Part shown: positions 1 through 8,322 of the stretch, piece by piece | Numbering within the stretch: position 1 is the stretch's first letter | Layout: every line of letters starts with the position of its first letter | Assembly (NCBI GenBank): GCA_023701075.1 | Contig: JAMPXQ010000025.1 | Location: 1 to 12,726, forward strand | DNA length: 12,726 nt | Direction: 5' to 3' | From: Candidatus Woesearchaeota archaeon | GTDB lineage: Archaea > Nanobdellota > Nanobdellia > Woesearchaeales > GW2011-AR15 | Position numbers and translations under genes: made by a program | The notes under the pieces: generated by a model | Told to the model about the DNA's origin: nothing | Databases searched by the model: none | The model's input: the letters and a program-made list of their open reading frames with translations, nothing else

Positions 1-2
1 TT

Positions 3-2159
3 CCGTTAGGCACTAATGAACATTGCCGTCAAAATATTGACGAGACAGCTACGTGTGAAGATTATTGCTTTAGAGAAAAAGAGAATAGGATAATAGAATT
101 CAGATGTACAAGTGAAAATAAAATGTCCTTCTCAGATGTCAAATGCCTGCCCGGGGATATTTGTGAAAACGGGGAGTGCCATTCTACTGGGATATATTGT
201 AAACAAGATTCAGAAAACGACCCAAGCAAGGCAAACTATGTGAATCTATATGATAATGGTGTAAAAAAAGAAGGGCCTTTCACAGATAGATGTACATCAA
301 GTTTTGAAGTGGATGAAGTGTATTGCGACAGCAAATCACCACAATTATACAGCTATAAACCAATGCCTTGCCCAGGAGGAGAACTATGCAATTATGACAC
401 CGGCAGATGCGAGAAATCTTCAAAGACCTATTGCAGACCGGGAAGCGGGACAGGACAGGATGCATTTGTAGAAATTTATAGATCTGGCGAGAGGATAGAA
501 GTTGTGCAAAGTGAGTGTGCAATTGATGATTTACATGTAGGAATACCTGTTTGTGATGAGAATGATCCTAAGTTATATAGGATGGATGGTCAAAAATGTC
601 CGACAGACCAGTTCTGCAATAAAGATAGCGGAAAGTGTGAACCCTTATGCGATATAACCAGGCCAAATAACTATATTTCACAGTCAACTACTGTTCTTGG
701 CTTTAATTTTGGAAATTATCTTGAGCCAGTCAGCGATAAATGCAATCCAAACAACCTAAATATTGTAGATGAAGTCATATGTCAGAATGGCAACGCAGAA
801 TACATCCATTCGTCATGCGGTGAAGATGAGCTCTGCAACAATGGATATTGCGCTGTTGTTGACAATGACGGAGATGGGATACCAGATGCAAATGAACTCA
901 ATTGCATCAATTCTTTATTCTTAGATCCTGTAGATGTTCTGGAAAACAGTCCAACTTTCGGCTGTTCATGCAGCCAAGGCGCCAAAACAGTCAGAGTTGG
1001 GGCAGCAGACCAGGATTGCTCAGAACTCATGAAACAAAACCCATGCACTAATGGCATTCATGATGAGGGAATTGACCAGATGGTGGATTGCGGTCTTTAT
1101 TGTCCTGATGATTGCGGAGGTGAATGTGTTAGAATAACTCCGGAAACAGGTTCAAATATCAATATCTTGTTTGTGCCCATAGGGTTCATGGATCCAAAGG
1201 CAGGCGGCGGCATACCCCACCTGATATGGGTTGCAGAGGCATCAACAGAAGCATTGAAGCTTGCAACTACACCCCCTTTTTGCAAATCTCCCGGACTTGA
1301 TGAATCTTTTGAGGCAGAATGTGATGGGAAAAGAAGCGTTGGATTCAGAGACAGCTATTATGGAGATATTATCCCAGGTGAGGGACCATTCACACCCAAT
1401 GTCAATATATGGAGACTGGACGGATATTATCTAGGCGGAGAAAAAGAGACATGTATTCTAAAATCCACAGACTTCAAGGCAATGGAAAAATGTTTTGCAA
1501 GAGCCAATCTTAAACAAATGGGATATTATGGCCTATGCGACCAGCCTATAAATGAGGTTGTGATGATTCTTGCGAAGGAAAAAGAAGGCAATGTTGCAGG
1601 ATACACTTGGAGAGATCCTTCACAAACGACACTTGTATCTATAGAAAAAACCAGCACAGATTGGAATATCATAACCCATGAGATGGGACATTCCGTATGC
1701 AGATTAGAGGATGAATATATCGGAAGCAATCTGAACAGCGAAGCATATGCAGAGCAGGTGAATTGTGATGACAAACCAGCGCAATGTGAGGATCCTGAAG
1801 ATAAATCAACGTGCAAGACACTTCTGCTTGAGAGCGAGATAATAGAGTGTCTAGACGACGAGGACTGCTCTAAGAACATAATCTGTAAATGGAATCCAAA
1901 TCATCCGGATCATGAAAAATATAAAAGTATATGGTCTACTGCAGGATTAACTATCCCTGCAGAAGAGCACCTTAAGGAAGCAGGCTGTGTTCCAGGCTGT
2001 CTTGGGAATGAATATTCCTTCAGGCCGGCAAATCCTGATGACAATTCAATGATGGAAGGAGACTATGCTGTCGGACCCACTTCAACCCAGAGAGGAAGCT
2101 GGAATACGATAAGCTATGCATGGTGCAAGGCATTAGTTGACAAGGAAATTTCAGGGTAA
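3..2159 (+). CDS. Secreted Cys-rich M64-like zinc metallopeptidase, N-terminus missing
   Basis: The frame is open from the first complete codon, so the gene begins before the window; the ATG at 123 is internal, because Cys-repeat sequence continues upstream of it. Visible order: four degenerate Cys-rich units (about 63-851); a calcium-loop motif DNDGDGIPDANE (861-896) of the thrombospondin type 3/EF-hand kind; a C-N-G-x-x-D...D-C-G-x-x-C segment (1044-1115) resembling the NGxxDxxExxxDCGGxC motif of many secreted proteins; then a peptidase domain from about 1158. Its active site reads HEMGHSVCRLEDEY (1677-1718). HExGHxxxxLxDEY is the pattern I associate with peptidase family M64 (IgA peptidase-like). 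H-E-x-x-H supplies two zinc ligands and the catalytic Glu. A later GCLGNEYSFRP...NSMM stretch (from about 1983) also resembles the end of M64 domains. No C-terminal anchor is seen. The role is probably extracellular proteolysis; the substrate is unknown. The many Cys imply disulfides and export, but the signal peptide lies outside the window. Confidence 0.82.
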   Translation, partial: PLGTNEHCRQNIDETATCEDYCFREKENRIIEFRCTSENKMSFSDVKCLPGDICENGECHSTGIYCKQDSENDPSKANYVNLYDNGVKKEGPFTDRCTSSFEVDEVYCDSKSPQLYSYKPMPCPGGELCNYDTGRCEKSSKTYCRPGSGTGQDAFVEIYRSGERIEVVQSECAIDDLHVGIPVCDENDPKLYRMDGQKCPTDQFCNKDSGKCEPLCDITRPNNYISQSTTVLGFNFGNYLEPVSDKCNPNNLNIVDEVICQNGNAEYIHSSCGEDELCNNGYCAVVDNDGDGIPDANELNCINSLFLDPVDVLENSPTFGCSCSQGAKTVRVGAADQDCSELMKQNPCTNGIHDEGIDQMVDCGLYCPDDCGGECVRITPETGSNINILFVPIGFMDPKAGGGIPHLIWVAEASTEALKLATTPPFCKSPGLDESFEAECDGKRSVGFRDSYYGDIIPGEGPFTPNVNIWRLDGYYLGGEKETCILKSTDFKAMEKCFARANLKQMGYYGLCDQPINEVVMILAKEKEGNVAGYTWRDPSQTTLVSIEKTSTDWNIITHEMGHSVCRLEDEYIGSNLNSEAYAEQVNCDDKPAQCEDPEDKSTCKTLLLESEIIECLDDEDCSKNIICKWNPNHPDHEKYKSIWSTAGLTIPAEEHLKEAGCVPGCLGNEYSFRPANPDDNSMMEGDYAVGPTSTQRGSWNTISYAWCKALVDKEISG
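63..851 (+). repeat. Four degenerate Cys-rich protein repeats in the metallopeptidase
   Basis: Four units of about 40-72 residues follow one another: roughly 63-179, 195-410, 429-638 and 648-851. Units 2-4 each run: Cys near the start, an aromatic-rich stretch, a single Cys, then V-x-x-V/P-x-C, then C-P-x-x-x-x-C (C-G-E-D-E-L-C in unit 4), ending in G-x-C or N-G-Y-C. The first is shorter, with LPGDICENGEC at its end. The repeat is visible in protein, not as direct DNA repeats, so it is old. It probably forms a string of small disulfide-stabilised modules in front of the catalytic domain, as binding or spacer units. Confidence 0.7.
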
Positions 2160-2161
2160 TC

Positions 2162-2167
2162 TTTTTT
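2162..2167 (+). terminator. Oligo-T run after the metallopeptidase gene
   Basis: Six T residues begin two bases after the TAA stop (2157-2159). Archaeal RNA polymerase can stop at U-tracts without a hairpin, and none is visible here. It fits separate transcription of the next gene. Confidence 0.4.
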
Positions 2168-2185
2168 AGGTTAAATAGAGCAAAC

Positions 2186-2194
2186 AATATAAAT
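2186..2194 (+). promoter_or_regulatory. Possible TATA box for the pilin-helix/ZU5-like gene
   Basis: AATATAAAT lies about 50 bases before the ATG at 2243, which would give a 5' leader of some 25-30 bases that includes the Shine-Dalgarno. A second candidate, TTAAATAG, is at 2171-2178. I cannot tell which is used. Confidence 0.4.
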
Positions 2195-2228
2195 CAGAAA
2201 CACAATTGTGAATAATATCTAGCTAATG

Positions 2229-2236
2229 AAGGTGGG
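2229..2236 (+). promoter_or_regulatory. Shine-Dalgarno of the pilin-helix/ZU5-like gene
   Basis: AAGGTGGG ends 6 bases before the ATG at 2243 and shares AGGTG with the sequence complementary to the archaeal 16S 3' end. It supports the ATG at 2243 as the start. Confidence 0.7.
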
Positions 2237-2242
2237 AAACTC

Positions 2243-4624
2243 ATGAAAAAAGCGCAGTTAAATTACTTTTTGATAATCGGTGCCATTGTCGTCGTCCTCA
2301 TGGCATTTTCAGTGTATTACACAAATCTTCCAGGGTACAATACCTTGAAAAGGGAGCAAGAGGAGAACAGCGGCCTATCCTTCAGCGGACAGAATTTCCA
2401 AGATGTTTTTGACAGCTGTGCAGATGACGCAATAGTCCGGGCTAACAAGCTATATGGGATACCTTCAAGCGATAATTCTAATTATAAGTCTTACCTCAAG
2501 ACCGAGATCAAGTCCTGCGTCGATGGTGTCTTGGACACCTTAACAGAACAGGGATACGAGGTAGAGAAAGGTGAACTAGTCAGTGGTGTCGATATCAATG
2601 ATGATACTGTCATAATAGCTTCTAATTATCCGGTGACGATAACAAGAGGCACAAGCGTATCCAGCTTCAGCGAGCACACTGCAACGTTCAATAGGGCAGT
2701 CACTGTAGCACTGGAAGACGGCGTTGTCAAGGAAGACCTGACAATAAATTCAGTAGATAATTCAGCTAAACTTGTCTTAAGAGCAGGGATAAAGGTCACA
2801 GATGAGAATGGAAATCCCATGGATTCTATATCCATAAGGGTTGAAGATGTGCATTTTGATGATATGAACAATGGCGCTGTCGTCGGGAAACTGGTCTATG
2901 AAGGACTTCCAGATGGAGCCCAGTTCTCTGAGCCTATCGAATTATACATGAGACTAAGCGCAGCAGACAAGCCGAGCATGATCTCAGACAGCGAGCTTTC
3001 CATAGCTTACTTCAATGAAGAGTTCCAGTATTGGGAAGGGCTTCCATCATTCGTGACTGAAGATGGACTCATCGGGACAAAAGACGTGAAGCACTTCACG
3101 ATGTTTGCGGTCGTCAAAGGATGCTCATACACAAAAGGTGCAGTTCCATCAACAGAATTTGAGACTCCGCTGCTTTTCAAGCAGAGATACAGCTTTATGG
3201 CAGACGGTGAAGATGCGCTTGACGGAACAACATTCAAGGACGATGAAGAAAAAGAAGGAACAGATAGCTTGGCAGCATTTGACACTGCAGAGAAAACAGC
3301 CCCTGAAATATGCACAGATGATTTCTGGATAAAGGATGGAGATGCGTTCATACCTAATGATAAAGAATACGCAGCTTTCCTTAAATACCAGGAGGAATCT
3401 GAAGGATTTGGCGGAGAGACAGTCTATGACATAAATGATTATTTCGAGAAAGGATTCTTCCCGAGCCTGAATTCCAACATCATTAAATATGGCCAGGAGG
3501 AAGGGATTTGCAAAGACAATTCAGATCCAGAGCAAAAAGCCAAGGTAGAACCATATGCCTGCTGCTATAAGGATTCAGCTACAGAGCTTGTATGCTATTC
3601 TGAAGTTGTTGACAGGCAGGAATGCGTAAAGATGATATATTCACATTCAAATGGCGCAATCTATGATAAATTGAAACAGGATAAAATGTATCTTACAAAA
3701 TCAGGATCGGATTATAGGCTCATGGACCCAAATGCCATCTCTGAATCAGGAAGATATACAATCTCTTTTTCGTCTGACAAAAGCTTCTCTGATGTAATAG
3801 GTACTTTGGAGGACGGATTTGCGTATCCTGCAACAGATAAACTGGATAGGAAGATGTTTGGATACGAAGAAGCACAATGTGTAGGCGGAACCACTTTTGG
3901 AGAAGACAAGAATGACAAGGCGTTCATCTATAAGATATACCTTGAGCCTGAAGGTGGTGACTGCTTGCTTACAAGTGAAGGCAGCATAAGAGAGACTGAT
4001 AAGATCAAGGTCGAATACCTTTCAGACTACGGCACATGCCAAGATTTTAGGCCTATGGGTGATGTGTGGGGCCAACCTATGCAGGCAGCAGAACAAAAAG
4101 CAGGCATTATGAAGGATGAAAAAGGAACATTTATCGGTCTTTTTGGAATCCAGGTAACACCAGAGGATTCTTCATACTGCGCAGACTGCAAAGCAAAATT
4201 CACTTTTGAAGGCATGAAAGTTGATATAACCGATACGGAATATGAATATACGTGCACAAAAGAAGAAGCTGAAGGCAACGCTTTCAAGGTCATCTATGAC
4301 AGCGGGAGCCCTATGTGCTATATGTGCATCCCAACCAATGAAAAATACACATATATGGAACAGCAAGGGCCTTGTTCCATCGAAGGAGGATGCGGAAAAT
4401 GCCTTGACTATTCAGGATCCCTTTTTGGGACATGCGCATCAAATTTTGAAGGAGACACATTCTGCCAAAAAGATAAAGCATACAAGTGTACAAACGGACA
4501 GCTTGCAGCGATAGATAAGGCAACAAGCGAATGCCCTTCATGTGAAAGTGCTCCTGAGAACAGCAGGCCGCCATACTGTTCTCCTATGAGCCCTCCAATA
4601 CGTACAAGTGAGAGGTGGATCTGA
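2243..4624 (+). CDS. Membrane-anchored protein: pilin-like helix, paired-Cys domain, ZU5-like domain, Cys-containing tail
   Basis: 793 residues. Residues 1-26 begin M-K-K-A-Q and continue as an unbroken hydrophobic helix, like an archaeal class III (pilin) signal or a single membrane anchor; cleavage before the Gln is possible. Residues about 50-150 hold a paired-Cys domain (C59, C92) with D-S-C, Y-L-K-T-E-I-K and S-N-Y-P-V-T-I motifs. Residues about 177-294 resemble a ZU5-type beta sandwich: GLPDGAQFSEPIEL, then YWEGLP, then KHFTMFAV. The rest is low in recognisable folds, acidic, with about 23 Cys, several in C-x-x-C pairs near the end. The start is set by the Shine-Dalgarno. The next gene begins 2 bases after the stop, so they are probably co-transcribed. 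The gene at 10679 is a paralogue with the same order of N-terminal parts. It should sit outside the membrane; its function is unknown. A structural surface protein is the simplest guess. Confidence 0.8.
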   Translation: MKKAQLNYFLIIGAIVVVLMAFSVYYTNLPGYNTLKREQEENSGLSFSGQNFQDVFDSCADDAIVRANKLYGIPSSDNSNYKSYLKTEIKSCVDGVLDTLTEQGYEVEKGELVSGVDINDDTVIIASNYPVTITRGTSVSSFSEHTATFNRAVTVALEDGVVKEDLTINSVDNSAKLVLRAGIKVTDENGNPMDSISIRVEDVHFDDMNNGAVVGKLVYEGLPDGAQFSEPIELYMRLSAADKPSMISDSELSIAYFNEEFQYWEGLPSFVTEDGLIGTKDVKHFTMFAVVKGCSYTKGAVPSTEFETPLLFKQRYSFMADGEDALDGTTFKDDEEKEGTDSLAAFDTAEKTAPEICTDDFWIKDGDAFIPNDKEYAAFLKYQEESEGFGGETVYDINDYFEKGFFPSLNSNIIKYGQEEGICKDNSDPEQKAKVEPYACCYKDSATELVCYSEVVDRQECVKMIYSHSNGAIYDKLKQDKMYLTKSGSDYRLMDPNAISESGRYTISFSSDKSFSDVIGTLEDGFAYPATDKLDRKMFGYEEAQCVGGTTFGEDKNDKAFIYKIYLEPEGGDCLLTSEGSIRETDKIKVEYLSDYGTCQDFRPMGDVWGQPMQAAEQKAGIMKDEKGTFIGLFGIQVTPEDSSYCADCKAKFTFEGMKVDITDTEYEYTCTKEEAEGNAFKVIYDSGSPMCYMCIPTNEKYTYMEQQGPCSIEGGCGKCLDYSGSLFGTCASNFEGDTFCQKDKAYKCTNGQLAAIDKATSECPSCESAPENSRPPYCSPMSPPIRTSERWI
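4612..4618 (+). promoter_or_regulatory. Shine-Dalgarno that sets the start of the Cys-dense gene
   Basis: GAGGTGG inside the last codons of the upstream gene contains GAGGTG, a strong match to the archaeal Shine-Dalgarno, and ends 8 bases before the ATG at 4627. An in-frame GTG at 4615 would lengthen the protein by four residues, but it lies within this site, so the ATG is the better start. Confidence 0.75.
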
Positions 4625-4626
4625 AA

Positions 4627-7413
4627 ATGAAAAAAACTGCTTATTTTGCTATTAGTTTATTAGTTATTATAATTATTATGAGTTCCTTTGTTATTGCTGG
4701 AACTGTTCATTTTAGTCCAAATGCTAAACCCTCTCAGTGTACGGATGGCTCCTGTTGGGGAGAATGTCATCCTGTTGGTATTCATATTGGACAATGGGAA
4801 TGTTCAGGACCAAGATATGAGGATCCTAATAGATGCTTAATTCCTTGTGTAGAACCACCACCACCACCACCACCAGATTCAGGAATGGGAAGGCTCATTG
4901 CATATATTCAACAAAAAATTGATTATTGCTTAGCACAAAAGTGCGCGAATAATAATTGTCCTTATGGAAGTGAACCTGGAAAGGTAATAGAATGTGTCAA
5001 TGAAGCTATTGAGGCGGTAAATGCAGCAGGGGAGGGATATATACAAGCACTGCAGGCACTTATACCTCAAGATATGCCTTGTGACAGTAATGAGGATATC
5101 GGAACAATGACTTATACTCTTCAAGGAGATCAAAATTCAATGAATGTTTTATGCCAAATTGAGACAGGAATAGCAGGACTAAGCAATTGTCTTCCAACTA
5201 CTAAAATGGAGTGCCAGTGCATAGGTACTTTAGCTGGTCTTTGTAATGCATGGGGTTGGCAAACTCTTGATGGCCAACTTTCTACAGCAGGTTGTAGTAG
5301 CTGTGATGGCAGTGGCACTGAGTGGTGTGGCTTTGGTGTCTTCACCATGTCTCAGGCTAATCAGTATGAATGCAATACCTGTGATGTAGCTTATATGCAT
5401 CCTAATGAACAGAACAATCCTAAAAGCGCAGAATTAGGCATGACGTTGGACCACCCATGTATAGGAGGAAAAAGTTGTTGTCTTAGAGGAATGGGCACTA
5501 CTACAGCTAATCCTGGTACAGGAGTAGGCATCCCTTCATCTGGTCAAAGTTGTGATGAACAAGGCCTTCCAGATGGTGTTGTTGCTCAAAAATTATGCGT
5601 TTTAAAAAATACTTATTGCGAAGGAGCTGATTCGTGTTGCGCAGGCTATGGTTCAAATGCATGTGATGATGTTCCTGGTGAAAAATGGACTATGTACAGA
5701 GTTCATGGCAATTGGGGCGGAGAAACGTGTGGAGGGGATACTAATTATGAGTGCTGGGCAGTAAGGCCTGAAATCTCTGGGTTAACACAAGATTCTTCAA
5801 AGTATTCAGATGGCGGCTACTGTGCAGATGTACAGGGTATGGCTTCAGCAGGAACTTGCATCGGGACTAGCTGTACAGATACGCAGTGTTGCGGATGGGG
5901 ATTAGGAGAATGCAGTTGTGCATGCAGCTTTGGAAACCAAAAGGTACAGGAAGGACATTGGTGCTGCAGCCCTGGATTAAGCACTACCACAGGAAGTGGG
6001 ACAACATCTGATCAAACATGCACAGGAGATGGGTTAACTCCTGCATTAGGTTTATCTTGTTGTGAGGGATTAACACAATGCGATGATGTCACATGCAGAG
6101 CTGGAATTGGCCAAACACCACCAACAGAAACTTCTACATGTTGTATAGGTTTAACTAAGTGTGATGATGGTACTTGTCAAAAAAGCTGCAGTAGTTCAGG
6201 AGGAGGCGGTGGAGATACATGCCCTTATCTTTATTCTATAACTGAGAATGGAGAAAAGATGGAAGAAGATTTCATCCTGCTTCAATACAGCAAAAGCATG
6301 GAAAGGCCATATTATTCAAAGCTGGACTATTTTGATGTCACAAACGCAATCAGAATCAAAGAGAACCTGTTTGAAACTACTTATCTTGACAGTGTCAGAT
6401 TGATAAAAGCAGACCATGATGAAACTACAAAAGCGATGATCACAGAAGAAGGAGAGATAGTTACGGTAGAAGACTTAAAACCAGTATATTGTGTCAGCAA
6501 AGATGGAACTGATTGTACACGGATGATTATTTCAGATGATGCTGAGTACTTCAACCCTACGGAAATAATACAGAATAGCGTTAAGACGACAGTTATACCT
6601 CAAGTGTCAGTAATATCGCCTGCTGCGTATGGTAAAACCGCGTACTCTTCAGACCTATCTAACTTGGATACAGAGTCATCTTATTATGACTATATCGAGC
6701 TTACGCTGCCGGAAACAGAAAGCAAGATTGGAAAACTTGTCATCCATTATAGCATGAGTCCACAGATAGGATTGTTTGAACTTGAGCTGCCTAATGACAT
6801 AAAAAAGAGCCTTGCTCTAGTTTATTCGGCACTTGATAATGAAATCATAGGTGAAGCAGCAAATAACAAGCTAAAAAAACTTGGATTTGCACATGTCAAA
6901 TCAATGAATAAGGATGGAAAATGGGAAGACATCTCTGAAGGATATGGTTCAATGTTTATTTCATTCACTGAAAAAGATACTGTTGTGAAACTTGATATGG
7001 CCAATATACCTAACAATAGGATCAGGATTGAATTCATGTCCGGCGTATATGCATTTGATTATATCGCTGTTGACTATAGTGAAGATAAACTAAAGTCTAT
7101 CACCACAATTCCTTTATCATATGCATTTGACAATAATAATGTAGATATGTCTGAAATGATTAACCAAAAGGATGGAAGCTATATTATCATGTCAAAAGGA
7201 GATTCTTTTGATGTTTATTATGATAACAATGAGAATGAGGATACAACTTCTTCTACATATTTTGTTGAGACAATAGGCTATTATCAGCCAGGTACGGATA
7301 AAACTATACCACTTAAGAAAGATTTTGAATTAGCTGAACTAAAATTGGTATATGACCTATTGATGAAGGAAAATTTTGCAGAAGAATATGTCTTAAAAAT
7401 CATGACTTCTTAA
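4627..7413 (+). CDS. Secreted fusion protein: Cys-dense region plus beta-rich C-terminal module
   Basis: 928 residues from the ATG at 4627. Residues 1-24 form a clear signal peptide (Met-Lys-Lys, then a long hydrophobic core, likely cut after FVIA). Residues 25-531 contain about 52 Cys, with many CC pairs (for example SCCLRG, SCCAGYG, QCCGWG), and a run of seven prolines at 77-83 encoded by seven CCA codons. A Ser/Gly linker (SSSGGGGGD) ends this part. From CPYLYS (C532) to the end there are only three Cys. This part matches my memory of an unnamed module in bacterial and archaeal secreted proteins: it opens C-P-Y-x-Y, has RLIKADH, then FDYIAVDYSED, then DGSYIIMSKGD, then ETIGYYQP. It lies 2 bases after the previous gene, so it is probably in one operon with it. 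Codon choice shifts near the domain border. Disulfide-rich and extracellular; function unknown. Confidence 0.82.
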   Translation: MKKTAYFAISLLVIIIIMSSFVIAGTVHFSPNAKPSQCTDGSCWGECHPVGIHIGQWECSGPRYEDPNRCLIPCVEPPPPPPPDSGMGRLIAYIQQKIDYCLAQKCANNNCPYGSEPGKVIECVNEAIEAVNAAGEGYIQALQALIPQDMPCDSNEDIGTMTYTLQGDQNSMNVLCQIETGIAGLSNCLPTTKMECQCIGTLAGLCNAWGWQTLDGQLSTAGCSSCDGSGTEWCGFGVFTMSQANQYECNTCDVAYMHPNEQNNPKSAELGMTLDHPCIGGKSCCLRGMGTTTANPGTGVGIPSSGQSCDEQGLPDGVVAQKLCVLKNTYCEGADSCCAGYGSNACDDVPGEKWTMYRVHGNWGGETCGGDTNYECWAVRPEISGLTQDSSKYSDGGYCADVQGMASAGTCIGTSCTDTQCCGWGLGECSCACSFGNQKVQEGHWCCSPGLSTTTGSGTTSDQTCTGDGLTPALGLSCCEGLTQCDDVTCRAGIGQTPPTETSTCCIGLTKCDDGTCQKSCSSSGGGGGDTCPYLYSITENGEKMEEDFILLQYSKSMERPYYSKLDYFDVTNAIRIKENLFETTYLDSVRLIKADHDETTKAMITEEGEIVTVEDLKPVYCVSKDGTDCTRMIISDDAEYFNPTEIIQNSVKTTVIPQVSVISPAAYGKTAYSSDLSNLDTESSYYDYIELTLPETESKIGKLVIHYSMSPQIGLFELELPNDIKKSLALVYSALDNEIIGEAANNKLKKLGFAHVKSMNKDGKWEDISEGYGSMFISFTEKDTVVKLDMANIPNNRIRIEFMSGVYAFDYIAVDYSEDKLKSITTIPLSYAFDNNNVDMSEMINQKDGSYIIMSKGDSFDVYYDNNENEDTTSSTYFVETIGYYQPGTDKTIPLKKDFELAELKLVYDLLMKENFAEEYVLKIMTS
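6058..6177 (+). repeat. Two copies of a CCxGLTxCDDxTC motif
   Basis: Residues encoded at 6058-6096 (CCEGLTQCDDVTC) and 6139-6177 (CCIGLTKCDDGTC) are copies of one 13-residue Cys motif, 81 bases apart. The codons differ at many third positions (for example GGA TTA ACA versus GGT TTA ACT), so the duplication is not recent. They may be two small disulfide knots just before the Gly linker. Confidence 0.75.
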
Positions 7414-7436
7414 TTTTTCTTATATTTATTTTGTTT
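7414..7436 (+). terminator. T-rich stretch between convergent genes
   Basis: T5 directly follows the TAA of the Cys-dense gene, and further short T runs continue into the 3' end of the minus-strand gene, whose stop is at 7426-7428. Only 12 bases separate the two coding regions. Likely the end of the + strand operon; the matching A-run for the other strand (7396-7400) is weak. Confidence 0.35.
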
Positions 7437-8211
7437 GCCGGTCATTGCTTCTTATTAAGTAATCACTTGCTTTTCTAATGATAGAATAACCTAAAAGATT
7501 CCCTAATAATGTTGTCACAAATATAGCACCACTTAAAATCATGGAATATTCATCTTTAATATTCACACCTGCAATGCTTAATGCATTTTCTGTAACTTTG
7601 TATATGTCTGTTTCTTTTATATTATCATTTGTAAAATAACTAATTGTCGGCTCAAATGAGAGATATAATCCAACTCCAGACCAAAATGCTTTGTTTAGAT
7701 AATTCCTACTTCTTTTAGCATAAGTCATAATTATTGGACCTATGACTCCAAAAACGACTAATGGTGCTATATAATTTACAATATTTTGATATGGTGTTCC
7801 ATAATTAAAATGCGCAAATCCTAAAAAGCCTCTATCTTCTATCAAATCAGTTGTAATTATTCTTACTGGATAATTTTTATCTTCATGAATCAGATTTAGG
7901 GAATCTTCATCTAATAATCTTCCAATCATGCCCATTTCTTTTGAGTCAATCTCAATAATACCATCACTATATGTTCCAGTATGGATCGAGGCCCATTCAT
8001 GAATCAATTCATGTGCTATCAGTTTCATTGAACTAGTTATATATCTTGGAAAATCTATCAATTTATGAGAAAACCATCCACCAGATCCAAAATCAAAAGC
8101 AATAGTTTTTATTGGTAAGGTTAAAGGATTATCTTCAGAAGCTATTAAATCACTGATATCAGTACATAATTGTTTTGTAAATGTGTCATAAAATGCATTA
8201 ATAATAGTCAC
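7426..8211 (-). CDS. Membrane protein with HELIH zincin motif, family unrecognised
   Basis: 261 residues starting at a GTG (8211-8209). The in-frame codon before it is a TAA, and the next in-frame Met is residue 62, so the GTG is the only start that keeps most of the protein. H67-E-L-I-H71 followed by EWASIH is a zinc peptidase HExxH signature. The third ligand is unclear; E87, D89 and H134 are candidates. No signal peptide is seen. Hydrophobic spans at about 145-164, 174-192 and 224-245 suggest three membrane helices after the motif. I see no clear second S2P/M50 motif such as NPDG, so I do not place it in that family. Base composition is clearly more AT-rich than in the neighbours, which could mean a different origin. 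A TATA-like box 25 bases before the GTG suggests a leaderless transcript. It may be a membrane-tethered protease or a degenerate relative of one. Confidence 0.72.
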   Translation of the reverse strand: MTIINAFYDTFTKQLCTDISDLIASEDNPLTLPIKTIAFDFGSGGWFSHKLIDFPRYITSSMKLIAHELIHEWASIHTGTYSDGIIEIDSKEMGMIGRLLDEDSLNLIHEDKNYPVRIITTDLIEDRGFLGFAHFNYGTPYQNIVNYIAPLVVFGVIGPIIMTYAKRSRNYLNKAFWSGVGLYLSFEPTISYFTNDNIKETDIYKVTENALSIAGVNIKDEYSMILSGAIFVTTLLGNLLGYSIIRKASDYLIRSNDRQTK

Positions 8212-8230
8212 TTATGCATTTATTTAAGAA

Positions 8231-8240
8231 TAATATTTAA
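8231..8240 (-). promoter_or_regulatory. TATA box of the HELIH membrane protein gene
   Basis: On the minus strand this reads TTAAATATTA, centred about 25 bases before the GTG start. That is the spacing expected if transcription starts at or next to the start codon. No Shine-Dalgarno is visible. Confidence 0.6.
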
Positions 8241-8312
8241 ATTTAACTATTTAGTAGTAGTAAATTAAACCAAACAGTTGTTTTTCTTCTTGAACCTAAG
8301 AGCATACACAAC

Positions 8313-8322
8313 TTTTTAATAT
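8313..8322 (+). promoter_or_regulatory. TATA box of the radical SAM/CYTH operon
   Basis: TTTTTAATAT is centred about 27 bases before the ATG at 8344, with no Shine-Dalgarno between, so the transcript is probably leaderless. It shares the 132-base divergent gap with the minus-strand promoter. Confidence 0.55.

Noticed and set aside
123..125. ATG as start of the metallopeptidase
   Set aside because: The same frame is open to the left edge and the residues before it (Cys at 54, 66 and 105) fit the Cys-repeat pattern, so the gene starts outside the window.
1526..1879. Minus-strand open frame of 117 codons opposite the peptidase domain
   Set aside because: It is antisense to the conserved HEMGH region, rich in Ser, with no plausible promoter or domain; a shadow of the real gene.
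4615..4617. GTG as start of the Cys-dense secreted protein
   Set aside because: It lies inside the GAGGTG Shine-Dalgarno that is well placed for the ATG at 4627, and the signal peptide begins cleanly at that ATG.
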